Assembly: GCA_946902985.2 (NCBI GenBank)
Contig: OX336397.1
Location: 152,575,890 to 152,639,889, forward strand
Direction of reading: 5' to 3'
Length of the DNA: 64,000 nt
Origin: Meconema thalassinum
Taxonomy: Eukaryota > Arthropoda > Insecta > Orthoptera > Tettigoniidae
The translations under genes and the position numbers were made by a program. This document shows positions 10,726-23,389 of this stretch, piece after piece. Each line of letters begins with the position of its first letter. Position 1 is the first letter of the stretch. The notes below the pieces were generated by a model. The model had not been told where the DNA came from and did no database searches. It was given only the letters and a program-made list of their open reading frames with translations.

Positions 10726-11700
10726 TATACATGGATGAGATCAGGGGATACAGGGCGGTACCAAATCGACTTCATTATGGTCAAGCAGGGATCTCAAAAC
10801 CAGATATTGGATTGTAAAACATATCCCGGTGGTGACATAAACTCTGACCACAGTCTGGTTGTTATGAAATGCAGATTAATTTGGAAGAGACTGAAGAAGT
10901 CAAAAGCCAAGAACGTGGGCAATAGACAGACTGAAAGAGAAGGATATAAACGAAAGATTTAAGAAGAGTGTAAAGGAACGACTCATGAGAACCCCTAATC
11001 AAACTTCAATTGCAGACGAATGAACACGTTTTTGGATTGAATTAACAAAATCCGCAGACGAAAACATTGGTAGGAAAGAAAGAATTGGTAGAAAACCGTG
11101 GATTGCTCAGAATACACTTGAATTAATATATGAAAGGCGCAAACACAAGAATGTAAGAAATTAAAAGGGGAAAGCAGAATACAGACGTCTGAGGAATGAG
11201 GTTAACAAGAAATGCAAGTAAGCGAAATAAGAATGGTTGAAAGTGATATGTGCAGGTATAGAAAATTGTTTGAAGTTAGGATAAGTAGACACAGCTTATT
11301 GAAGGATTAAGAATACTTTTGGGGAATAGAAGACTACGTGCTGTAATATTAAGGACACGGATGGAAAGCTTCTAATAGATGGGGAAGAAGATGTAGAGAG
11401 ATGGAAAGCCTACATAGATTGTTTGTATAAGGGAAAGAAGATTGAGAATCATGTAACGGAGAAGGAAGATGAGGATGAGGATGCGAAAGGAGATTTAATA
11501 TTGAAATCAGAGTTTGATATAGAGCATTGGAAGACATAAGCAGGAACAAAGCACCAGGCACGGATGATATACCGATTGAGTTGCTGCTTCTGCATAGGTG
11601 ATGATGGTCTGATCAGGTTATTTCACTTGGTGTGTAGGATTTAAGAGACAGGTGAGGTACCCTCTGATTTCAAGAAGAATGTTATGTGCACGGGACAATA
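10726..11700 (+). pseudogene. RTE-like LINE, continuation (endonuclease end to start of RT)
   Basis: Directly after the Tc1-like element the LINE frame resumes with YTWMRSGDTG, QIDFIMV and INSDHSLVVM, the C-terminal part of the endonuclease. A basic linker region follows (to about 11230). After that come a frame-broken segment and a KAPGTDDIPIEL motif near 11550-11585, which marks the start of the reverse transcriptase. Similarity fades at about 11700, so the RT palm is missing and the copy is 3'-deleted. Several stops (near 10960, 11020 and 11163) confirm it is a pseudogene. Confidence 0.85.
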
Positions 11701-14700
11701 CCTTAGGCATTTTTTTAAATGTCTTCTGGTAACGTAGGTAACTACTGGCGCTGTGTTGTTGACTTTGGTAATAAGCGGCAAATTGAATATAATTTGCATG
11801 TTTTTGGTAGATTTCATTAGAAAGCTACCTATTGCAATGGTACTGTGCCCTTATTTCCATGTGAGATGTCAGCCAAAATCCGAAAATGGAAGAGGATCGC
11901 AGCAACTTTTAGTACCCGGCTAGAAATAACCACAAATTGCTACTGGTAAACACACATCGGAATAAGGAACATGCTGACTATAGTTCTACTCTTCTGGGTT
12001 CGGTTAACTAACTACACTGGAGAGTGAAAAACTTTCGAATCTCGGGCGTAACGGGAATTGGATATAGGTTATGCCACTATTCTACTACTATACCATTCTT
12101 ACCTTAACCATGCTATTACGAAATATAGCGCAAAAGTTATAGATAATATTGCACGCATTCGTGAAAATGTGCCTGGCAGGATTATTCATAATAAAAACAA
12201 TTGACAAAGAAAACAAAGTCAAGTTCAAAACCAAAACGAATTCAAAAACTCCTAATAGATGCTGCTAGCTATGAATGTAATGCTGCGTAAATAATGAACC
12301 CACTTTTGACACCTCACTGCTGTGTCCAAGATTTCAGGATTCAAGTCAACCCCTGGCAGTATACAGCCCATGAAGGGCCTAGGCCGACCAAGCGACCGCT
12401 GCCCAGCCAAATTTCGGGAGTATCAAAAGAAAAAAATAGTAATTTAATACCGTTGTTAAATATGCTATTTAGCGATGGATTGTCGCTATTACAATAACTA
12501 AGTCTTACTCTATACAGAACTCCTGATTCCTACGCTAATCCTAGTCTAAATACGATTATATTTACTGTATCATTTAAAGTATTGTTAATATTTACTTACT
12601 GTATATTACAAGTTTCGTTGCATTTTCAATTTCTTTTCCGTTCATGAGACAACTTTACACTAACTTGAGTTATATTTCAGAATAATAGACAATATAGAGA
12701 TCAATAATGAAGCCTAGATTATCTCATGATCGAACTTCCTCCAAGTCTTTCAAAATAGAAATAATAATAATTATTATTATAATCTTATGCGCACTTCCAA
12801 TAAATACCAGAATCAATTACTCTCTGTTGACATTGAACTATATGATCTGACTATAACCGTCATCTAATTCTAGATCAGCTGTTTACTGACACCTTGTCTT
12901 GTTTCAAACATCTACTATGAAATATCGCTTAAAACCAACGAATCCTAACGCCATTGCTTCATTAAAACATCTCGTGTTCCATTATAATATGGATTCCTTT
13001 CTACACAAACAGTATATTATCGTAGAATAATTCTCTTAACAACAAATATCCTTCCGACACTACCAATGCCATTATAGCTCATTGTTACTACTCTCAAATA
13101 TGCAAATATTTTCCTCCAATACTTGGCAATACTCTCTTTACCATTACTTTCAATAAACCACGTCGTAGCTACCTTTTCAAAAAACATTCCAATACAATAC
13201 TCCATAATATCAGCTGATTACCTGACAACAATACTTGTATGTGGCATTTTAATAATGTTTCATAATATCAATAGCTTCACAATATCGTTACTTGCCTTCC
13301 TCTACTGTCATCAATAATACATATTTTTATGTGACATAGTTTCATTCTGTTTCTCAAAACATTTTTCCTGGTATTCGAATATTTGTGAATATTATCCTAT
13401 TTATTCCAAATATTTTCCATCATAAAGACAATAATAATGTTCATTTTCCTCATTTACTTTTATACAATTTGAATAGTTTTACGAGAAATGTTCTTCGTCT
13501 TACTTGTCATTATGTTGACAAAATATACGTCCTACTATTGATCAGAACATGATCGTCATCCTAACTTCAATAAATTTAATTATAACTGAAAATATCGAAT
13601 CAAGCAATGCAAATGACAACACACAAAAATCTTCATCACATAAATCTCTAATCCAAACTTAAAATAGCAAAATACCAAAAAATGTAAAACTCGGACAAAA
13701 ATCTACCATCATAAAATATCTCGACGCTCAACTAACGATCTACCAATCCTGACTTATTAAATCGAAAATAGCGAAAAGCGACTATGAAAACTCCAAGAAC
13801 AATACTAATAAATCATTAAATAGAAATCAACGTCGAAAATGGACACATATCATGTATCTCCATCTACAAATATGGGCTACTGAAGATAATTATTTTCTTA
13901 CTTTATGTCGCGTATAGATCTCTAGTAGAAGAGCATGAACTGGGTTCCATAACCCAGTTCGTCCGCCTCCTACTTTCCTAGATTTTAGTTCCATCCTAGA
14001 TTTCGCCTTACAGCTCCAAGATGTTTTACCTGAGTGGACCAAGAACTGCATCTCCCCGTCTTCGATCTTCCTCCTCGTCCGATTCCAGGTTCTTCTTGTT
14101 CCAACCTCTTCTTTTCTTCATGTCTTCAGCGTAGAATTCCTTCCATCTCATCCAAGCCTTGTCCATTTTATTTTCATAGATTAATTTGCATTGAAATATC
14201 GAGAAAATAAAATCGATACCGATATTATAAGTCACTCCTGATATTCTCGTCTTCATCTTGTAGGTTACATTACCCCCTGCATATTTAGCACTGCATTATC
14301 ACAACTTTTGTAATGTTACAAAATGTCCCTCTCAATCTCGACTGTAACAACATTTTCATAATCATATCGAAGAAATATTAGTAGAAGAAATAATATATGT
14401 GTTAACTTGTTCACGTTTCCAATGCTGCTCTAAACTTATGCTCAATAAGTGTACTCTGTGGCGTAGAGACGATTATTGTATTTAAACAGCGAATACTTTC
14501 TTCTCCCGACATAAATATAACTAGTTCTGTTCGTTTCTGTAATTTCACTCTACGAAATGTTCATATCACTGCTTCTGAACTGTTTCTTCACAAAGTCTGA
14601 CTACTTTTCCTTGCGTTCGCTCCCCGAACAAAATTGCTTATTTCACGTATATACCTCCTCAATTCCTTTAATAATTTTCACTACATCTCGACACTTACAA

Positions 14701-15490
14701 GTGTGTAAAAATGTACTCACACGTTTGCATGCAAGCAAATACACTTCGCGATGAGTCGCGACATTTTTTTACCTATCAATGTAATGTATCACACAAAGCT
14801 CGCACTCGGAGACCGAAGTTCGATACGTCTCCCGAACAAAAAGCCGTGATTCCCTCGCTCGCTTCCCCTTCTCCACTCAAATTTGACCTCATCAAGAAAT
14901 TCCGCGCATGTCTTAGGCGGGATTCTTTCCAATCCTCTCTCTGCCTCATTGAAACATATTTCTTCAAAGTGGTATCTCTGATAAAAAGCTTCACTTATTA
15001 AACTGTAAATTCTCAATTCATAAATTATCGTAAAATAACTTGCAATTACATCATTAGAAGTATTGGTAATTAATTCCATCTAACCTTCCTATTGGCTTCC
15101 GGTCTGTCACGTGATATTCTCAGCGCACCACTAGATACCATGCGCGTGTCATCCACACCTTTTCTTGCTCTGCGAATTGCTTATCTTGCCCCTTCCTTTC
15201 GTCGATACACCTTTTCTTTCTCTGCGAATTGCCTATATTGCCCCAGATCAAAGAAGACCGGTTTTCTGCCGTCTTATATATTACCTTCCTCTAGTAATTT
15301 TCTGATTGGTTCGGCGTTATACACAGATAGCATCCCCTCATGGCTTAGCACTAACCAGAGTTCGACTACCAAATCCAGCTACTATAAATTTATAATTTTT
15401 TATGGAGATAATAATATTACTCAAACCACAAATTCCAGTAGAGTTCTGACTTCCGGAAAATGTGGACCAATTTTTGCGTTTCACATCCCC
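11701..15490. other. Unassigned AT-rich spacer
   Basis: No recognisable gene is present. The stretch at about 12355-12415 (gaagggcctaggccgaccaa and following) has the look of a short SINE fragment of a type common in insects, from memory only. 12765-12785 is an AT microsatellite. Most of 12500-13900 is AT-rich without long open frames. A weak exon candidate is listed separately. Confidence 0.45.
14026..14256 (-). CDS. Weak candidate exon, charged protein, unknown
   Basis: A 76-codon minus-strand frame ends in a highly charged stretch (KEFYAEDMKKRRGWNKK followed by an acidic ESDEEED run). Its stop codon overlaps a splice-donor-like CTCAG|GTAAAA at about 14025-14035, so the frame could be the end of an exon rather than a complete gene. 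I do not recognise a domain. The sequence may instead be a fragment of an unidentified LINE. Confidence 0.2.
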   Translation of the reverse strand: MKTRISGVTYNIGIDFIFSIFQCKLIYENKMDKAWMRWKEFYAEDMKKRRGWNKKNLESDEEEDRRRGDAVLGPLR

Positions 15491-15494
15491 CAGA

Positions 15495-15857
15495 CGCCCA
15501 TGTCATACATTTATCGCATGTAAAAGACCTTCCACTAACTATAATTGTGTGGGGCTAAATGTGTAGGTGAGATTTGATTAACGTTTTATTATAATCCAAC
15601 GTTCGTCACCAGGTGCCAGTTGTGGTGGCATCCTGTAGCCAAGTTCACAGCTAGGTGTCGTTCACGGTAGCATTTGGTAGCAAAAGTAGGAACTACTTGA
15701 AATTGATCGTCTGCAGTCCCAGCCTGAATCACAGATAGCTCACACTAATACAGCCATTACAATGACCACCAGTTATCAGACAGATTTTACAAACACCTTA
15801 AGTACATGGGGCTACATGATCACGTTGTCGCAGCCCCTAAACTGAGGAACCAACCAT
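15495..15857 (+). mobile_element. SINE copy 1 (tRNA-derived family), 5'-truncated
   Basis: It matches the body and tail of the SINE at 43735-44165. Shared blocks are 'cccatgtca', 'accttccact', 'cgttcgtcacca', 'tttggtagcaaa', 'actaatacagccat' and 'cgttgtcgcagcccctaaac'. The tRNA-like head is missing. No coding capacity is expected; such elements depend on LINE machinery. Confidence 0.75.
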
Positions 15858-16429
15858 ATATCTCACTTTCTTGTGGACACGATAACTACCGACAATTGCC
15901 ACCAATCTCTTTCAAACGTATACATAAAATAAAACCCTTTTAAATGTTGGTCGAGTATGTTAATGGGCAATATTGGACCAAGTTGGTTAAAATAGTGGGC
16001 CATTTTCTTAATATGTGAAAAATCGAATCCATTCAAAGTTCGTACAATTCTTCTCATAAGGTCCAAAAACTTATATCCGTAAACTTTTGGAAGAGTTTTT
16101 GATATGACCCACCGTTACGCCAAGGGATTAGAAAAATATACTTTTGGAATTATAAGATGCGCTCTTGTATGCTGAACATGGGGACGTTTCTAGGTACAGA
16201 ACAATTGGCAAATTTAATTAATCCGATTTTTTTGTCCGGTGAAGTCTACCTGTGCCTTCCGGCGTGCCGAGTTTTTTTAAATTCTACCGTACCTTGCATA
16301 TGAATGAAAATTAAATCATCAAGAACTGTTCTGCAGTTTAGTGACTAACGAGATGGTGTTCTGTTTTCAAAGTCGCTGATGACAAGGCATCTGATATAGG
16401 AATGCCCCAGTGTTTAGTGTTGAGGTGTG

Positions 16430-16461
<32 letters not shown>

Positions 16462-16703
16462 GTCTGCGCCTGACTAAGTAGTTGTAAGAGAATCAACTAA
16501 TTATTTGCTCGGCGTGTCTTGTACTTGCGTAGTCTCATCTATTTAACATTTTGTTATCGATGTTGTGATCGGCTCAAATTTATGTCACCGACCCGGAGAA
16601 AGATGGATACTCGTTCCTCTGATATATTTTAGGTTTATTACTTAAACCGTGTGTGTTTCCGGGTGCCTGGGCTAGTTGCAAGGTATAACACGCAATTTAA
16701 AAT

Positions 16704-16764
<61 letters not shown>

Positions 16765-18390
16765 GTACATAAACCAATCTAACCTTATATTCTATTTCCT
16801 AGAAATAACTTATCATAGTATTACAACTGAAATTCATTTTACAAATTGACACTATTTTACTTTCACTCACTTGAAAATACCAGATGAATGGCAACTGACT
16901 AGTGGTGTAGTTTATAAAGGAGTTGTGGGAGGAATGTACTGCGCCCGTCTCACTAACTCTCCTATGGCTAACTGAACACTGTTGATGATTTGGCCCATTC
17001 AGTAAGTGGTTATTACCCCTTATTATCACCAAGGGGGACAAATTTGAAATCCAATTAGCTTTACAATTGCTGGGTGGTTTATTTGGAAAAGGGGAGCCCC
17101 TGATTCTTCGTTAAGGTTCAACACACAGCTTTTGCATTTATTGAGCCCACTACCGTAAAAGACATTTAATGCATTAGCAATGGCCTGTTTATCAGTAATT
17201 AGCCAATAAATAAGAAAAATAGATTACGGTGAAACCCAAGCATCGGAATGTGAACACCTCCAGTCGATCACATCCCCACAAAACATGTATACCAGGTCTA
17301 GCCATCGACCATTCGCATCCACATAGAAACAAAATCACTAGAACTAAGCAATCCTATAATCCACGACATAAGGATGAAAAGCATGACTGACATTGTTTTA
17401 TTGTAAAGGCAATGTATTTTCTTTATGAAAATAATTAATGATCAGTCGTGATGCACACATCAACATTAATAACGAACAAACGTTAATAGAGGCTCGATAC
17501 TGGTATATCCATGTTTTTGGCACCGGAAATTAATTTAGAAATACTTTTTAAATAGTATCAACTTGCTGGATTTAAATTCAGGTCGAAAATTTGTAATACT
17601 ACATCGGAGGAAGGTGGCCAAGTCGTTGTGTTCAGAAAAGTGAACGTTTAAAAGAAAGTCATGTGTTCTGTATATTCCAACTAGCTAGAATGGTCATTCT
17701 ATAGTGAATTAAATGTGGATTAATTTGTGTTCCTTGAATGAGCGGAGAGATCGCTAGTTACTTGGTATTCAGTTGCCCGTTTCAATGCATTAATCGTGAT
17801 GCCCTCGTTTACCTTTTTAACGTAACTTTCTTGTGTATCTCGTTACAAGAAAAGAATATCAATGACAACATCCCTCCGTAATTAGTGATAGAAAATAATA
17901 TTGAATGCTCGGTCCTGAGATAAAAAGCAGCACCCAATTGCCATATAATTTTATTCAAGGCGATGAAAGAACATTTTGACCTTCAGTAAATAACAGCCGT
18001 ATGTGAATGTTATTAACCTTCCCCATGCACAATATTTTTTTCGTGCTGGAGGATTATCACTGTTACTCCAAGATCTCCGACATGTAAAACAGTATTGTCT
18101 GTATAATATGTATTCAGACTGCATAATACATCATCATTGAAGAGTAGAAACGAGCTCGATTCATTATATTTGTGGAAAACGTGCATAGTAATGGTACTAC
18201 GGAAAGTTACACCAACTAACTTAACACTAGTTAGATATCTGCATCTTCTTACGTAGGGAAATTAAATGCTATTCAGTCGGTCTACACGATTGAACGCATA
18301 TTTTAATGGGTGTTATTCCTTAACCCTCAGACAAATTATATGAGATTACTTAATTCCCTGTCAACAAATGTTTAGAGAAAGGAGATATGC
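15858..18390. other. Unassigned spacer with two microsatellites
   Basis: No gene or known repeat was recognised. A (TG)n run lies at about 16433-16461 and a trinucleotide ATA/AAT run at about 16708-16763. The short minus-strand frame at 16799-17041 shows no domain. Confidence 0.5.
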
Positions 18391-18394
18391 CACA

Positions 18395-18858
18395 GTGATT
18401 GAGGTACTCCAAAGTAAATATCTAAAAGTGGAAAGGTAACACCGGAGATCCCAACTCCTATCGAGGTATCGTACTAGAGAACAACGTTTCCAAAGTGTTC
18501 ACCAAAATCCTATGTAATCGATTGATCGAGTTGTTTGATACCTCTATTGGGGACTTTTAATTTGGCTATATAAGGGGAAGATCAACTCTACCTGCAGAAA
18601 GGAATTTATTCACTGACATAGATGATGTCTTAAGAAATGAATAGGGAAAATTCTTCGCAGTTTTCTAAGACTTTAATAAGGCTTTCGACTTACTGGATAG
18701 GGAAGTACTTATCAGAAAATTAGAGCGCATTAGAGGGCGGAAAATCTATGTTGCCATAATAATCAAAAGCATAATGTCTGACACGAGAGGTCATTAAAAC
18801 ATCCTGCGTAAAAACCAAACGAACAATGCACTACAGGGTGACTACATGAGTCCCGTAT
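18395..18858 (+). pseudogene. LINE reverse transcriptase remnant, first half
   Basis: Broken RT of a non-LTR retrotransposon. It shows the motifs SYRGIVLENN (RT1-2), a GRST block, FNKAFD (catalytic motif A region) and QGDYMSP (motif B region). Several stops (for example near 18560, 18642 and 18666) make it a pseudogene. It stops abruptly in motif B where the 3.3-kb element is inserted and continues at 22189. The YRGIxLE signature is shared with the antisense LINE at 41.2-42.4 kb, suggesting the same LINE family. Confidence 0.8.
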
Positions 18859-19082
18859 TTTTAGCCTATTTTCATTTTTGAAAAAAAAAAAAATAGGCTT
18901 ATGAGATCACCTTTTGTCCGTGTGTCTGTCTGTGTCTGCGTGTGTGTGTGTGTGGATTTTTGTGTGTCCACCCTAATAACATCTAAACGGCTGGAGCGAT
19001 TTCAATGAAACTCGACAAGTTCATAGTACTATTGCGCGCGATCCCGACCGTGCCCTTCAAATTGTGTTACGTCTCACCAATC

Positions 19083-20135
19083 CAACATGGCGGCTGTGCG
19101 AAATATTTCACCAGCATTCAATATCTCCGAAACTATTACCGATATCACCCTGGAATTCTGTACGGTGATAAAGGGAACTACTAGAAGTTCACCTATGTAA
19201 CTTTTGAAAACCTGGTAGCTACAAAATCAACATGGCGGCCATGCGAATTTGCGACTTTTAAATAGACGTTTCTCGCGATTCAACCAACCAAACGCAATAA
19301 AACTTGGTACAGTATATGTTTATACACATTGTAATGCACCGACATCTAACTTAGTTTAATTGTTTACATAACCTCAAGATGGCGGCTGTGCGAAATACTT
19401 CACCGGCATTTTATATCTCTTAAACGATTACCGGTATCACCATGAAATTTTGTACGGAGATAAAGGGCACTACTGGAAGTTCATCTATGGGTCTTTCAAA
19501 AACCGGTTAACTACAAAACGAACATGGCGGTCAAGCGAAGTTGAAAGTTTTAAATAGACTTTTCTCGCGATTTAATGATCCAAACGCAATGAAACTTCGT
19601 ACAGCAAATGTTTATACACATTGTAATGCACTGGTTTCTAATTTAGTTCATTTGTTTACAGAACCTCAATATGGCGGCTGTGCGAATTTCGAAAATTAAG
19701 TTTTTTTTCTTGTGTTCTAATCATGCGATCGAAATCAACATTTGCATAATGAACGTACACAATAATCATCAACTAATAGTATATAACTCTATGGCCTACA
19801 TATATTAAAATCCAACATGGCGCCCATCCGAAACATTTAGACGGTTCTCAATATCTATTAATCTACTACAGCAATCAAACCGAAATTTTGTAAGTGTATA
19901 GATGCTATAAGCATAAGTTCACCTATGGGACGTTTAATGACCTGGCGAGCACAAATCCAACATGGCGGCGACGCGAATTTTAAATATTCAAATGGGTTTT
20001 TCTTGCGTTTTAACCATCCGAGCGCAGTGAAACTTGATACGGTATATCCTTATACAAATTTTTATCGACCGGCATATAATTCATTAAATTATTTTCATAA
20101 CCACAAGATGGCGGCTGAGCGAAATTTTAAAATCC
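19083..20135 (+). repeat. ~292-bp internal repeats with ATGGCGGC motifs
   Basis: The motif 'atggcggctgtgcgaa' or a close variant recurs near 19088, 19379 and 19671, about 292 bp apart, followed by a more diverged pair near 19817 and 20108. Each unit contains a second half-unit with a related 'atggcggccatgcgaa' block, so the unit is itself an ancient duplication. The same units occur inverted at 1-650. Confidence 0.8.
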
Positions 20136-20276
20136 CGATTTTATTTCTTGTTTCCTAATCATGTGATTGAAGTTTGAATAAAACACCTACACAATAATCT
20201 TCATGTAATCTATATATATAAAATTCAATGTTACGAGAAAGTATGTGGGTGTGTGGGTGTGTGTGTATGTCTCCAA

Positions 20277-21870
20277 TGCATTCATATACCACTCATCCGA
20301 TTGCGATGAACCTTGGGTGAGATGTTGAGTACACTCCAGAGAAGTTTTCTGGCTTAGTAAATCAATTTTACTTAGGGAGCGCTAGAGTAGATTCAACAAA
20401 TGAGTGACGATGCGCGAATCGCTTTAACAAAGTCCGCTATGCGTTCATATACCATTCATCCGATGGCTATGAAACTTGGGTGAGATGATGTGTATACTCC
20501 ATTGAAGGTTTCTGGCTTAGTAAATTCATTTTACAATAGGTAGCACACGTGTAGAATCAACAAATGAGCATCGACGTGCGAAGCGTTTCAACAAAGTTCC
20601 GTATGCGTTCATATACCATTCGTCCGATAGCAATGCAACTTGGGTGAGATGTTGCGTACACTCCGGGGAAGGATTCTGGCGTAATAAATCATTTTACTAT
20701 AGGCAGCACACGAGTTGATTCAACAAATGAACGACGACGCCCGAAGCGTTTCAAAACAGTCCCGTACGCGTTCACAAACGTTACCATTAGTTCCGATAGC
20801 GATGAAACTTGGGTGAGATGTTGAGTACACTCCTGGGAAGGTTTCTGGCTTAGTAAATCCATTTTACAATAGGTAGCCCACGAGTAGATTCAACAAATGA
20901 GCGATGACCCGCGAAGTGTTTCAACGAGGTCCCGTATGCGTCCGTATACCGTTCGTCCAAAAGCGATGAAACTTGGGTGAGATGTTGAGTACACTCCAGG
21001 GAAGGTTTCTGGCTTAGTAAATCCACTTTGCAATAGGTAGCGCACGAGTAGATTCAACAAATGAGCGACGAGGCGCGAAGCGTTTCAATAAAGTCCCGTA
21101 TACGTTCATACACCATTCGTCCGATAGCGACGACACTTGGGTGATATATTGAGTAGACTCTTAGGAAGTATTCTGGATTAGTAAATCCACTTTTCAATAG
21201 GTAGCGCACGAGTAGATTCAATAAATGAGCGATGACGCGTGAATCGTTTCAATAAAGTCCCGTATGCGATCATATACCATTCGTCCGATAGCGATGAAAA
21301 TTGAGTGAGATGTTGAGTACACACCAAAGACGGTATCTGGCTTAGTAAATCTATTTTACAATGGTCAGCACACGAGTAGAATCAACAAGTGAGCGATGGC
21401 ACGCGAATCGTTTCATTAAAGTACGCTTTCATATACCATTCGTCCGGTAGCGATGAAACTTGGGTGAGGTTTTGTGCACACTTCAGGGAAGGTTTTTGAC
21501 TAAGTAAATCCATTGTACAATAAGTTGCGCACGGGTAGATTCAACAAATGAATGACGGCGCGTGAATCGTATAAATAAAATCCCGTATGCATTCATATAC
21601 CATTCATCCGATTTCGATGAAATATACTATTCATCCGATTGTAATGAGACTAGGGTGAATTGTTGTGCACACTGCAGGGAAGGTTTCTGACTTAGTATAT
21701 CCATTGTATAATAGGTAGCTCAGGAGTTGATTCAACAAATGAGTGACGGCGTGCAAAGCATTTGATCGAAGTTCCATCTGCGTTCATATACCATTCATCC
21801 GATTGCCATGAAACATTGGTGAGTTGTTGTGCACGCTCCCACAAATGCTTATAAATTAGTAAATCCAGTT
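20277..21870 (+). repeat. Ten tandem units of ~164 bp
   Basis: Units begin with 'gcgttcatataccattc' near 20277, 20441, 20605, 20768, 20938, 21102, 21266, 21425, 21590 and 21780. Spacing is 159-170 bp except for the last (about 190, because of an internal duplication near 21600-21650). Each carries 'gatgaaacttgggtgagatg', 'ggtttctggcttagtaaat' and 'agattcaacaaatgagcga'. There is no continuous coding frame. Confidence 0.88.
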
Positions 21871-22188
21871 TACGATAGCTTCGAGGCAGTTAACGGAAAT
21901 TGAAGAAAATATTGTGTATCCAAAAGCACTTTAAGAAACAAAATTACAATGCCAACACTTTTTTTGATTGGCATTGCAACGTATGCCGGGTACAGCTTGT
22001 AGTACATACATCTAAGGCTTATAATATAAAATTCCAACATGGTGTCCATCCAGAATATTTAGACTATTCTCAATATCTACGAATCTATTACAACAATCAA
22101 ACTGAAAATTTGTATGTTGATTGAGGCAATTAATATTAGTAGGATATATGAAAATAGGCTGTATAGTTCTTCACGGAACTACTCGTAT

Positions 22189-22850
22189 AATATTGTAACA
22201 GCCAATGTGACAAGAATTACTCATGGGATGGATAAGAAAATCGTTGTATACTTGTATGCTGATGACATTGTCATAGGAGGATCAATCCTTTAAGACGTCG
22301 AAGATGTGATCGATGGACTCTTGGAATTGGCAATGGAAAATAAGTTTACAATCATAACCAAAAAGACACACCAAATGACGTTCCGGAAGGGAGGAAGAAA
22401 TGCATTACAAGACCAATTGTACTTAGAAGAAAACAAATCAGCCATTAAGAATCAGTTCAAATATCTGGTCATTTGCTTTCAAACTGCTCAGACCAGTTAC
22501 TCTTTTCTTGTTAAAGACTAAACAATAGCAGCGATTTGAGCTATGAAAGACATTCCAAAGCCCAAAAAACTATTCCTGACCACCTCAGTGGAACTCATCC
22601 ATATGGAAATAATACCGGTTTTGACTAATGGAATTGAACTTATATCGGATCATTTAAAAGTGAGTGTAGAAATGCTGGAGAATGTAAAGGCCTCATTCCG
22701 CAAGAGAAAACTTGGTGTATCGAAATTCACTCGATCGAGATACGTTTATATACTAATTATGGAAGACTATCATATACACGAGATCAGAAATAGAATGTTC
22801 CTATCATCGACGACCGCTTTCTAAGATATTATAAGAAGACGAAAACGAAA
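22189..22850 (+). pseudogene. LINE reverse transcriptase remnant, second half
   Basis: Continuation of the RT that stops at 18858. It starts with NIVTANVTRI and then has YLYADDIVIGG, the catalytic motif C with its two aspartates, followed by a KTHQMTFRKGG block. C-terminal sequence follows to about 22820. In-frame stops occur near 22291 and 22519. The junction residues match the expected spacing between RT motifs B and C if the 3.3-kb element is removed. Confidence 0.8.
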
Positions 22851-23340
22851 TGAGCATACAATCAGTGGTAATTTTGCAGCACTCACGCGATGAGGAATTG
22901 CCACTGGACTTTGACTATTTACGAGTAGAGACATGTTGTCACCAGGTTTGCATGTCATGGCTTCCATCGTGCGGTCTGGACCAATAAGAGATTTCTTGAA
23001 ACATTTAATTCACGTGTGTGTGAACCGTGTGATGTTCGGTGTGAGGAATACCACTTGCAATTTGGCAAATAGAGTTAAAAATCATTGTAAGATTATGCTA
23101 ATCAAATCTAATGCACACTGTGCTTAATTGTTTTAATACATAACTCATTTGGATGAATAATTACGATCATCAAGGGATGATTATTTGTTGCTTTACATTT
23201 AGTCTATATCCACAATTTTGCAATGGAATTATAAATATATTCGCAATATTTTGGCCACAGAATGTAATAGGTATTGTATACATCTTAGTAATTGTACGTA
23301 ATAAGTGATTTTTATATTATAATGTTAGTAGCTACTTATC
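22851..23340. other. Unassigned spacer upstream of zinc-finger array
   Basis: No recognisable feature apart from a few short open frames. If the zinc-finger sequence was a gene, this would be intron. Confidence 0.4.
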
Positions 23341-23389
23341 TAGATTGCTTCAGTGGATATTTTCTATTGCTAGTACTATCTTCCACAGG

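Larger units (their letters stand above)
18859..22183 (+). mobile_element. Unclassified 3.3-kb element with terminal hairpins and 5-bp target duplication
   Basis: CGTAT occurs immediately outside both ends (18854-18858 and 22184-22188), and the two flanks are adjacent parts of one LINE reverse transcriptase. The left end folds into a hairpin: AGCCTATTTT pairs with AAAATAGGCT at about 18863-18899. The right end folds too: TAGTTC pairs with GAACTA at about 22164-22182. The 12-mer AGCCTATTTTCA lies near both ends in inverted orientation. Inside are a TG microsatellite (18918-18965), ~292-bp repeats with ATGGCGGC motifs (19083-20135), a Helitron-like start near 20212, ten ~164-bp tandem units, and a final partial 292-bp-type unit (22030-22183). 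No transposase-like frame was found. Related ends occur at 1-849 and 63902-64000. Confidence 0.75.

Noticed and set aside
20277..21870. Protein-coding tandem repeat
   Set aside because: Unit length of about 164 bp is not a multiple of three and no frame stays open.
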